Shown here: positions 1-6,942 of the stretch, piece after piece
Numbering within the stretch: the stretch's first letter is position 1
Layout: each line of letters opens with the position of its first letter
Assembly (NCBI RefSeq): GCF_001653515.1
Contig: NZ_LYOY01000051.1
Location: 1,136,001 to 1,200,000, forward strand
DNA length: 64,000 nt
Reading direction: 5' to 3'
Origin: Streptomyces sp. ERV7
GTDB taxonomy: Bacteria > Actinomycetota > Actinomycetes > Streptomycetales > Streptomycetaceae
The notes under the pieces: model-generated
Database searches by the model: none
What the model was told of the DNA's origin: nothing
Seen by the model: the letters and a program-made list of their open reading frames with translations, nothing else
Position numbers and translations under genes: made by a program

Positions 1-313
1 TGCTACGCCTGACATGCCCATGTAAAGCCGTTTGTTCGGCTTATGTTCCTTTGGCACTCAGATTTAACAATCGCCCCGGTGTGGGTGAACGGAGAGCCAC
101 CGGCCGTGTGTTCTGCGCGTTCCCCAGGTCGTGTCAACGGTCCAGATGCAGACCCGGCCGAGATGGTTGCGCCGTCCGCACACTGTGCTGGTGATCACAG
201 TGTGCGGACGGCGGTTTCTCTGCGTATGGGTGGAAACGTAGGGGGTCGAGCAGATGAAGCACGTCGGCCGGGGTGATTCTCTCACTCCCCTCGGGCGGCC
301 GACGCCGGTGGGA
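1..313. other. Intergenic region at left edge
   Basis: No gene is supported here. The short open frames overlap each other on both strands and none has a ribosome binding site or a recognisable product. The first 75 bases are less GC-rich than the rest and could be a promoter region for a gene outside the window. The only clear structure is the large inverted repeat at 170-213, listed separately. Confidence 0.6.
170..213. terminator. Strong hairpin, probable bidirectional terminator
   Basis: The arms at 170-187 and 196-213 are perfect 18-base complements around an 8-base loop. The hairpin lies about 100 bases beyond the stop codon of the minus-strand propeller gene and is followed on the plus strand by GTTTCTC. 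It could end transcription of that gene or of a plus-strand gene left of the window. A regulatory palindrome is less likely at this length. Confidence 0.6.
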
Positions 314-1573
314 TCAGCCCGTCGAGGAGCCGGTCCAGTCGGCCGCGACGTGGCCGAGGCGGACCCGCTGCGGATGGTCGCCGACCGCGACGGACACCGT
401 CTTCTGCCCGGTCGCGAAGTCGATCGCGGTGATCCGGTCCGCCCCGCTCTCGGAGATGACGCAGGACTTGCCGTCCCCGCTCACGGTCGCCCAGTACGGC
501 TTGGACGCGGGAACCAGCGGGCCCTCCCGCAAGGTGGTGCGGTCGACGACCGTCGCGTAGTCGTCCATCGTCCCGGCGACGCAGAGTCTGTTCCCGTCGG
601 GGCTGATCGAAAGCCCGTGGTGGCGCGAGTCGTTGACCCAGGTGGTGCGGTCCTCGCTGGTCGCGGGGTTCTTGGGGAGCGTCTTGGAGCGGGTGATCCG
701 GTCGGCGGCGATGTCGTATTCGAGGAAGCCGTTGAAGAACGACACCTGGAAGTAGAGCCTGGACTCGTCGGGGGTGAAGACCACGGGCCGGACGGCGTCG
801 GAGAGGTCCTTGCGGCCGAACGCGTCGAGCCGGTCGCGCATGTCGATGACCTTGACGGGCTTGAAGGTGTGCGCGTCCACGACCGTGATGCGCCGGTCGC
901 CCTTCGTCCAGTCCCACACCGGGTCGTCGAGGGCCGTGTTCACCTCGCCGATCGCCATGTTCCACAGGTACTTGCCGCCGTCGGTGAAGACGTTCTCGTG
1001 GGGTTTGTCGCCGGTGGTGAACGAGCCGAGCTGCCGCCCGGTCGCGATGTCGAGGACGTGCACGGTGTTCGACGTGGAGGCGGAGACGGCGACCCGGGTG
1101 CCGTCGGGGGAGACGGCCATGTGGTCCGAGCGGTAACCCGACACGGGGAAGCGCCAGTTGATGTGCCCGGTGGCCAGGTCGATCGACACCACATCGGCGA
1201 AGCTGGGCCGGGAGACCACGATGGCGGAGCCGTCGGGTGTGGAGTACATGTCGTCGACGAACTGGTCGTGGCCCTCACCCGGGCCCTGTCTGATGCCCAA
1301 GAAATAGGCCAGTTTGATCGGGTTGAGGTAGATCTCGGTCAGCCGCTGGTCCTTGTCCGGGATGACGTTGACCCGCCCGATCCGGGCCAGGTCGCCGCTG
1401 GACTTCACGACGTCGGCGGTGCCGTCCCAGTTGTTGCCCACGAACATCACCTCCCGCAGCGCCGCGGCGCCGGAGGCCGAAGGGGGCGCGGAGGCGGTCG
1501 CGGTCGCGGAGGACCCGGTCACGGCCAGGGTCACCACGGCCGCCAGGGAGCCGAGGGTTCGGTACACGGGCAT
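314..1573 (-). CDS. Secreted YVTN-type beta-propeller protein
   Basis: This is a 419-residue exported protein. An N-terminal signal peptide covers about residues 1-30 (hydrophobic core TLGSLAAVVTLAVTG). Repeated YVTN/YncE-like blades follow, for example NTVHVLDIATGRQLGSF and DRITAIDFATGQKTVSV, with SPDGTRVAVS-type strands between them. Such propellers bind ligands or partners outside the membrane, but the specific role is unknown. The start at 1573 was chosen because GGAG sits 6 bases upstream; a longer frame from 1612 lacks an RBS and would place 13 charged residues before the signal. It is transcribed away from the peptidoglycan-binding gene at 1847, and its upstream region carries the phased repeats at 1657-1699. 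Fold confidence is good and function is unassigned. Confidence 0.8.
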   Translation of the reverse strand: MPVYRTLGSLAAVVTLAVTGSSATATASAPPSASGAAALREVMFVGNNWDGTADVVKSSGDLARIGRVNVIPDKDQRLTEIYLNPIKLAYFLGIRQGPGEGHDQFVDDMYSTPDGSAIVVSRPSFADVVSIDLATGHINWRFPVSGYRSDHMAVSPDGTRVAVSASTSNTVHVLDIATGRQLGSFTTGDKPHENVFTDGGKYLWNMAIGEVNTALDDPVWDWTKGDRRITVVDAHTFKPVKVIDMRDRLDAFGRKDLSDAVRPVVFTPDESRLYFQVSFFNGFLEYDIAADRITRSKTLPKNPATSEDRTTWVNDSRHHGLSISPDGNRLCVAGTMDDYATVVDRTTLREGPLVPASKPYWATVSGDGKSCVISESGADRITAIDFATGQKTVSVAVGDHPQRVRLGHVAADWTGSSTG

Positions 1574-1656
1574 CGTCACTCCGGATGATCGGTGGGGGGA
1601 CATGACAATCACGGTGCGATGTGGCTACCGGAAGGTAGTGAGCGGCGCCCGACAAG

Positions 1657-1699
1657 ACAAGAGCCAGGACAAGAGCTGGACAAGAGCCGGACAAGAGCC
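1657..1699. repeat. Four direct repeats spaced 11-12 bp
   Basis: ACAAGAGCC or ACAAGAGCT occurs at 1657, 1669, 1680 and 1691, so the copies recur once per helical turn. They lie between two divergent genes for exported proteins. Direct repeats at 11-bp spacing are the layout bound by SARP-type activators, but no specific binding protein can be named from sequence. A chance minisatellite is the alternative. Confidence 0.6.
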
Positions 1700-1846
1700 A
1701 TGACGGCGGCGGATACCGGGTGCCCGCGCCCTCCGTTAGAGATCTGTTGGCGGGCCGCTGGATGATCGTTCCCTGAGCGGCACCGAGCCGCTCGACACCA
1801 CCAGCAGTGCACGGCCCGTACGACGGGCCCGAGATCGGGGGCAGAC

Positions 1847-2242
1847 GTGTTGAAGAAGTTCGGAGCCAGGGCAGCGGTCGTGGGCGCGGCGGCGGCCCTC
1901 GCGGTGAGCGGTCTCGCCGGAACGGCGCAGGCGAGGGCCGGTGCGCCCTACATCGGCGACGGCTACGCCAACAACACCAACGCGGTGTGGTGCGTGCAGC
2001 ACATCATCAACAACTGGAAGGCGAGCTGGGGGCCGGGCGCCCCGCAGATCGCCCAGGACGGTGTGTGGGGTCCGCAGACGCGGCAGGCGGTCATCGACTT
2101 CCAGAACGCCTTCACCTCGAACCAGGCCGACGGCGTCGTCGGACCGCGCACCGGTTACGCCCTTCTGACGAACGACCCGAAGGACGGCTACGCCGGTCAC
2201 GGCTACTGCTACACCTACATCCCCTCGACGTCGGGCTACTGA
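1847..2242 (+). CDS. Secreted peptidoglycan-binding-domain protein
   Basis: This 131-residue protein has a signal peptide (about 1-30, ending near AQARA) followed by a single peptidoglycan-binding-like repeat. That repeat shows the typical DGVWGPQTRQAVIDFQ core and a second GVVGPRT turn near residues 100-110. Two cysteines flank the domain and could form a disulfide after export. There is no catalytic domain, so it probably acts as a small wall-associated binding protein. The GTG start at 1847 gives a signal peptide of normal length. Transcription ends at the perfect hairpin at 2258-2301. Confidence 0.8.
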   Translation: MLKKFGARAAVVGAAAALAVSGLAGTAQARAGAPYIGDGYANNTNAVWCVQHIINNWKASWGPGAPQIAQDGVWGPQTRQAVIDFQNAFTSNQADGVVGPRTGYALLTNDPKDGYAGHGYCYTYIPSTSGY

Positions 2243-2257
2243 CAGCCGCAGGACGCA

Positions 2258-2301
2258 CGGCGGCCGCCGCCCACCCCCGACGGGGTGGGCGGCGGCCGCC
2301 G
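2258..2301. terminator. Bidirectional terminator hairpin
   Basis: The arms at 2258-2277 and 2282-2301 are perfect 20-base complements with a 4-base loop. The hairpin lies between two convergent genes, 16 bases after one stop and 17 bases after the other. There is no T-run, which is common for Streptomyces terminators. Confidence 0.85.
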
Positions 2302-2317
2302 TGTCGGGTCCCGGGAG

Positions 2318-3790
2318 TCAGCTCACGTCGAGTGAGGTGTCGTCGATGACGAACGACGTCTGGAGCTGGGAGCCCTCGGTGCCGGTGAACTTCACGGTGA
2401 CCGTCTGCCCGGCGTACCCGCCGAGGTCGAGGGTCCGCAGGGTGTAGCCGCTGCCGGCGTTGAGGTTGGAGTACGTGGCGAGGGTGGACAGCACCGTTCC
2501 GCTGCCGTCGACCACCTGCGCCTTGAGGGTGTCGTAGGCCGTCGTCGTGGTCGTCTCGGCCGTGTCGACGTGCAGATAGAAGCTGAGCTTCGCACTGGTG
2601 CAGCCCGCCGGGACGCTCACCGACTGGGAGAGCGTGTCGGTGTGGGCGGAGCCGTAGCCGCTCAGCCATGCCTTGTACGAGCCGGTGCGCGCGGCCTCGC
2701 CGGAGTCGGTGGTGATGACGCCGCTGGTGCCCGACCACGCCGAAGCGCCGGACTCGAAGCCGGGGTTGGCGAGCAGCTGGGCGGCGGTGCAGGTGCCGCC
2801 ACCTCCGCCGCCGCCGTCTCCGCCGCCACTCGAACCCGCGGCGCCCGCGAGCCACTCGGTGCCGTTGAGGGCGAGGGCCGCGTCCGTGCCGGCCGGGTCG
2901 TCCCAGCCGTTGAAGAGGGTGTTGCCCGACTGGCCGGTGCCGTCGTCGATCGGCGAGCTGTCACCCCAGAACGCCACCCGGCCGCTGCCGAACGTGCTGG
3001 TCGCGAAGAACGCGCCGGTGTTGCCGGAGGAGCCCGTGCGGTACACCAGGCCCTTGACGGCCGGGTTGTCCGCGGGCTTCAGCGTGGCGGTCGTGCCGTT
3101 GCGGATGATGCTGCCGGTGACCTTGCCGAAGGAGCCGTTGAGCACCGGGTCCGTGGTGTTCGAGACGGCCCTCGGGTTGTCGGTGCCGATGTTGAGCGAG
3201 TCGATGGAGAAACCGAACGGGTCGGTGCTGTCCACGCTGTTGTTGGTCATCAGGTCGTTGAGGACCTCGACCGCGTCCGCGCCGTCGTTGTTGCGGTCCG
3301 AGTTGATGTGGTCGGAGATCATGAAGAGACCACCGCCGTTCTGCACGAACTTCATCACGGCGGTCTTCTCGGACGCCGACAGCAGGACGTTGGGCTCGGG
3401 CAGCACGAACGTGTCGAAGTTCTGCAGGTCGAGCGCCGACGACGTGCCGTAGGTGATCGTGTTGCCGGAGGGCAGCGTCTTGAGCGAGTAGTCGCCGGTC
3501 TTCTGGAGCGCGACGCCCCAGGCCGAAAGGGCTCCGGTCCAGTCCTTCTCGGTCGTGGGACTGGCCTTCTGGCCCAGCGGGTCCGGCTGGCTCGTGCCGA
3601 TGATCCAGTCGGCGTTGCCCGCGGTCTCGGCCTTCGAGTTGTCGAAGAGCACACGGTGCGGGGTGGTGGCCGCGGCGGCCGGGGGTGCGGTCACGGCCAG
3701 CGCGGCGGTGCCCGCGCCGAGCATGCCGAACACGGCGAGGGTGGTCGTGAGTCTCTGCCGTGACCTTGCGGAACTCCGGGTTCGGAGCAT
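2318..3790 (-). CDS. Secreted GATase-like protein with C-terminal jelly-roll domain
   Basis: This 490-residue exported protein has a signal peptide over about 1-40. A domain over about 41-320 has the pattern of a class I glutamine-amidotransferase-like or ThuA/DUF4350-like fold: LQNFDTFVLPEPNVLLS followed by GGGLFMISDHINSDR. A glycine-rich linker (SSGGGDGGGGGGG) leads to a C-terminal beta-sandwich of about 150 residues starting CTAAQLLANPGFESG, a module commonly appended to Streptomyces secreted enzymes. No catalytic nucleophile is obvious in the first domain, so enzymatic activity is not claimed. The start at 3790 has GGAGGTAGCAGG immediately upstream. The gene converges on the peptidoglycan-binding gene. 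Confidence 0.7.
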   Translation of the reverse strand: MLRTRSSARSRQRLTTTLAVFGMLGAGTAALAVTAPPAAAATTPHRVLFDNSKAETAGNADWIIGTSQPDPLGQKASPTTEKDWTGALSAWGVALQKTGDYSLKTLPSGNTITYGTSSALDLQNFDTFVLPEPNVLLSASEKTAVMKFVQNGGGLFMISDHINSDRNNDGADAVEVLNDLMTNNSVDSTDPFGFSIDSLNIGTDNPRAVSNTTDPVLNGSFGKVTGSIIRNGTTATLKPADNPAVKGLVYRTGSSGNTGAFFATSTFGSGRVAFWGDSSPIDDGTGQSGNTLFNGWDDPAGTDAALALNGTEWLAGAAGSSGGGDGGGGGGGTCTAAQLLANPGFESGASAWSGTSGVITTDSGEAARTGSYKAWLSGYGSAHTDTLSQSVSVPAGCTSAKLSFYLHVDTAETTTTTAYDTLKAQVVDGSGTVLSTLATYSNLNAGSGYTLRTLDLGGYAGQTVTVKFTGTEGSQLQTSFVIDDTSLDVS

Positions 3791-4109
3791 CCTGCTACCT
3801 CCATGAGGGGTGGGGGAGAGGCGGTGCGGGCGCCCAGTCTGCGCGCGTAGAACGGCAGTTGGGAGGCTGCCGGACGACACGTATTTGAACGGTACATGGC
3901 GAGATCGCAACGGTGCAGTGGCCAAAAGGGACCGATCCGAACCGGCCGCCGCCGACCTCTCCATGCACGTGCGTGGAGAGGCCCCCGCCGGCCGCGCCGA
4001 CGGGGGCCTGACGGGCCGTCAAACCTACTGACCGGTAAGGAGTCTGCGGAAACCCCGTCCGAAGGTGGCCGCCGCCAGGTGGTGGTGGACCGGGTCGTAT
4101 GTGATGTCC

Positions 4110-4205
4110 GACACCGGCCCCGACACCGGGCCCGACACCGGCCCCGACACCGGGCCCGACACCGGCCCCGACACCGGGCCCGACACCGGGCCCGACCCCG
4201 GCGCC
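4110..4205. repeat. Eight tandem 12-bp units GACACCGGSCCC
   Basis: Units of 12 bases follow one another without gaps. They are GACACCGG followed by CCCC or GCCC, alternating for the first six, and the last unit is degenerate. The array lies about 185 bases upstream of the LacI-family start codon. Each unit contains a CCGG or CCGGG/CCCGG core able to pair with its neighbour, so the transcript could fold into stacked hairpins. It may be a slippage-prone minisatellite or a cis-acting element. Confidence 0.85.
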
Positions 4206-4330
4206 ATCGGAAGCGGCACGGCGGCCAGTCCTTGCCGCTCCGCCGAACCGGCCGCCGTGCCGCTCATCCGGGCGCGCGTTCATCACGATCGGATCTCGGA
4301 GCCCCGGAAGGGGCTTGCCCCGGGGCCTGT

Positions 4331-4360
4331 AATCGATTCCAATCCTCCGTGTAATCGATT
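4331..4360. promoter_or_regulatory. Two LacI-family operator boxes
   Basis: AATCGATT with the central CG typical of LacI-family sites occurs at 4331-4338 and 4353-4360, each inside the longer repeat GTAATCGATTCC. Centre-to-centre spacing is 22 bp, two helical turns. They lie 31-60 bases before the lacI-type start codon, so the regulator probably represses its own operon until a ribose-related sugar binds. Confidence 0.8.
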
Positions 4361-4390
4361 CCACGGGCTCACAAGGAGGTGGTCCGGCGC

Positions 4391-5407
4391 ATGGCGAGCA
4401 TCAAGGACGTGGCAGCCCGCGCGGGCGTGTCCGTCGCCACGGTCTCCCGTGTCCTCAACAGCCACCCGTCCGTCAGCCCCGAGGCACGCGCCCGCGTCCT
4501 CGCCGCCGTCGACGCGCTCGGCTACCGGCCCAACGCGGTGGCCAGGTCGCTGCGCACCGACCAGACCCGCACCCTCGGCCTGGTCATCAGCGACGTGCTC
4601 AACCCGTACTTCACCGAACTGGCCCGCTCCGTCGAGGAGGAGGCCCGCGCGCTCGGCTACAGCGTCATCATCGGCAACGCCGACGAGCGGCCCGAACTCC
4701 AGGACCACCACGTCCGCACACTCCTCGACCGCAGGATCGACGGGCTGCTCGTCTCGCCCACCGACGGCGGCTCCCCGCTGATGCTGGACGCCGCCCGCGC
4801 GGGCACCCCCATGGTCTTCGTCGACCGCTGGATCCCCGGCGTGGACGTCCCCGTCGTCCGGGCCGACGGGCGCGCGGCCATCCGCGACCTCGTCGCCCAT
4901 CTGCACGCCCTGGGCCACCGCAGGCTCGCCATCATCGCGGGCCCGGCCGCCACCACCACCGGAAGCGAGCGCGTCGAGGCCTTCCGGGCCGCACTGCGCG
5001 AGCACCGGCTCGCGCTGCCCGAGGCCTACATCGGCCACGGTGACTTCCAGGCCGACAGCGGCCGCCGCAGCACCGAGCGCTTCCTGGCGCTCCCCGAGCC
5101 GCCCGAGGTCGTCTTCGCCGCCGACAACCTGATGGCGCTCGGCGCACTCGACGCGATCCGCGCGCACGGTCTGCGCGTACCGCACGACATCGGGCTCGCC
5201 GCCTTCGACGACATCCCGTGGTTCGTCCACACCGATCCGCCGATCACCGCGATCGCCCAGCCCACCGGCGAACTGGGCCGGGCCGCCGTCCGCGCCCTCG
5301 TCGACCGGATCGAGGGGCGGCCCCCGCAGTCCGTCACCCTGCCCGCGCGCCTGGTCGTCCGCAGCTCCTGCGGCGAGGGCACCCCGAACCGGAGGAGCAC
5401 CCCGTGA
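4391..5407 (+). CDS. LacI-family regulator of the ribose operon
   Basis: This 338-residue protein has an N-terminal LacI helix-turn-helix (residues 3-53, with IKDVAARAGVSVATVSRVL) including the hinge helix. A periplasmic-binding-protein-like effector domain runs from about 58 to 330. It probably represses the operon it heads and is released by ribose or a ribose phosphate; the effector is inferred from the neighbours. ATG at 4391 is preceded by AAGGAGGT 10 bases upstream, and an in-frame GTG at 4379 overlaps that RBS and is rejected. The stop overlaps the next start as GTGA, so translation is coupled to rbsA. Confidence 0.9.
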   Translation: MASIKDVAARAGVSVATVSRVLNSHPSVSPEARARVLAAVDALGYRPNAVARSLRTDQTRTLGLVISDVLNPYFTELARSVEEEARALGYSVIIGNADERPELQDHHVRTLLDRRIDGLLVSPTDGGSPLMLDAARAGTPMVFVDRWIPGVDVPVVRADGRAAIRDLVAHLHALGHRRLAIIAGPAATTTGSERVEAFRAALREHRLALPEAYIGHGDFQADSGRRSTERFLALPEPPEVVFAADNLMALGALDAIRAHGLRVPHDIGLAAFDDIPWFVHTDPPITAIAQPTGELGRAAVRALVDRIEGRPPQSVTLPARLVVRSSCGEGTPNRRSTP

Positions 5408-6942
5408 GCGGCCCCGACGACCTGCTGCGCGTCGAAGGCATACGCAAGGCCTTCCCCGGAGTGCTCGCCCTCGACGGCGTCGACTTCGCCCTGCGCCGGG
5501 GCGAGGTGCACGTCCTGCTCGGCGAGAACGGGGCGGGCAAGAGCACCCTCATCAAGGTGCTCTCCGGCGCCCACCGACCCGACAGCGGCCGCATCCTCGT
5601 CGACGGGCACGAGGTGCGCATCCACGGCGCACAGGACGCCGAACGGCTCGGCATCGCCACCATCCACCAGGAGTTCACCCTCGTCCCCGACCTCACCGTC
5701 GCCGAGAACATCTTCCTGGGCCGCCAACCGCGCCGCTTCGGGCTGATCGACCGCACACGGATGGAGGCGGACGCCGCCGTGCTCCTCGCGCGTGTCGGCG
5801 TCGACGTCCCGCCCCACGCGCGCGTACGTGAACTGGGCATCGCCCGGCTCCAGATGGTCGAGATCGCCAAGGCCCTCAGCCTCGACGCGCGTGTCCTCAT
5901 CATGGACGAGCCCACCGCCGTCCTCACCTCCGAAGAGGTCGACAAGCTCTTCACGATCGTGCGCTCGCTGCGGGCGGACGGCGTGGGCGTCGTCTTCATC
6001 ACCCACCACCTGGAGGAGATCGCGGCCCTCGGCGACCGTGTCACCGTGCTGCGCGACGGCAGGAGCGTCGACCAGGTGCCTGCCTCCACCCCCGAGGACG
6101 AACTCGTCCGTCTGATGGTGGGGCGCGGCATCGACCAGCAGTACCCGCGCGAACGCCCCGACGTCGGCGCCCCGTTGCTCTCGGTGCGCGGACTCACCCG
6201 TGACGGCGTCTTCCACGACGTCGGCTTCGAGGTGCGCGCCGGTGAGGTCGTCGGCCTCGCCGGGCTGGTCGGCGCGGGCCGCACCGAGGTCGCCCGCGCC
6301 GTCTTCGGCGCCGACCGCTACGACAGCGGCGAGGTCGAGGTGCTGGGCGCCCGGCTGCCCCGGCACGACGTGAACGCCGCCATGGGCGCCGGGATCGGCC
6401 TGGTCCCCGAGGACCGCAAGGGCCAGGGGCTCGTCCTGGACGCCTCCGTGCAGGAGAACCTCGGTCTGGTCACGCTGCGCTCGGCCACCCGCGCCGGGCT
6501 CGTGGACCGCCGGGGACAGCGGGTGGCGGCCGCACGGATCGCCGAGGAACTGGGCGTACGCATGGCCGGGCTCGGCCAGCAGGTGCGCACCCTGTCCGGC
6601 GGCAACCAGCAGAAGGTCGTCATCGGCAAGTGGCTGCTGGCCGAGACGAAGGTGCTCATCCTCGACGAGCCGACCCGGGGCATCGACGTCGGCGCCAAGG
6701 TCGAGATCTACCGGCTCATCAACGAACTGACCGCCTCCGGGCACGCCGTCCTCATGATCTCCAGCGATCTGCCCGAGGTGCTCGGCATGAGCGACCGGGT
6801 GCTCGTCATGGCCCAGGGCCGGATCGCCGGCGAACTCCCCGCCCACCGGGCGACCCAGGAAGCCGTCATGGAACTCGCCGTCGGCGCGGCCCCCGCCGCC
6901 GCCCCGGCACCGCACGAAGAGGAGGGCTCCCGTGGCCACTGA
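5404..6942 (+). CDS. rbsA: Ribose-type ABC importer ATPase RbsA
   Basis: This 512-residue protein has two ABC domains, as in RbsA/XylG/MglA ATPases. Domain 1 has Walker A GENGAGKST near residue 40, Q-loop HQEFTLVPDLTVAENIF and Walker B VLIMDEPTAV, with a degenerate signature. Domain 2 has a degenerate Walker A (LAGLVGAGRTEVA), an intact signature LSGGNQQKV and LILDEPTRGID. It would power sugar uptake through the fused permease/binding protein encoded immediately downstream. The GTG start at 5404 overlaps the lacI stop, and its 3' end overlaps the next gene by 11 bases. Confidence 0.93.
   Translation: MSGPDDLLRVEGIRKAFPGVLALDGVDFALRRGEVHVLLGENGAGKSTLIKVLSGAHRPDSGRILVDGHEVRIHGAQDAERLGIATIHQEFTLVPDLTVAENIFLGRQPRRFGLIDRTRMEADAAVLLARVGVDVPPHARVRELGIARLQMVEIAKALSLDARVLIMDEPTAVLTSEEVDKLFTIVRSLRADGVGVVFITHHLEEIAALGDRVTVLRDGRSVDQVPASTPEDELVRLMVGRGIDQQYPRERPDVGAPLLSVRGLTRDGVFHDVGFEVRAGEVVGLAGLVGAGRTEVARAVFGADRYDSGEVEVLGARLPRHDVNAAMGAGIGLVPEDRKGQGLVLDASVQENLGLVTLRSATRAGLVDRRGQRVAAARIAEELGVRMAGLGQQVRTLSGGNQQKVVIGKWLLAETKVLILDEPTRGIDVGAKVEIYRLINELTASGHAVLMISSDLPEVLGMSDRVLVMAQGRIAGELPAHRATQEAVMELAVGAAPAAAPAPHEEEGSRGH

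Larger units (their letters stand above)
3791..4390. other. 600-base divergent intergenic region upstream of the ribose operon
   Basis: No gene is supported. The region holds two nested palindromes at 3956-3981 (CCTCTCCA/TGGAGAGG arms) and 3979-4008 (GGCCCCCG/CGGGGGCC arms), then the 12-bp repeat array at 4110-4205 and the twin operator boxes at 4331-4360. The open frames that cross it are low-complexity proline, glycine and aspartate repeats created by the DNA repeat. Confidence 0.6.

Noticed and set aside
254..1588. Long plus-strand open frame opposite the propeller gene
   Set aside because: Its product is Val/Gly/Asp/Arg-rich without any motif, and it is exactly antisense to a gene with a signal peptide and blades. 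It is a GC-bias shadow.
1700..1846. Search for a ydaO-type riboswitch before the peptidoglycan-binding gene
   Set aside because: I could not find the conserved motifs of that element, and the upstream region is short.
4110..4205. Repeat array considered as a CRISPR
   Set aside because: Units are contiguous without unique spacers and only 12 bp long, and no cas genes are present.
4065..4781. Open frame with a DTGP repeat, possibly a repeat protein
   Set aside because: The repeat peptide is a by-product of the 12-bp DNA array. The frame then runs off-frame through lacI and has no RBS.
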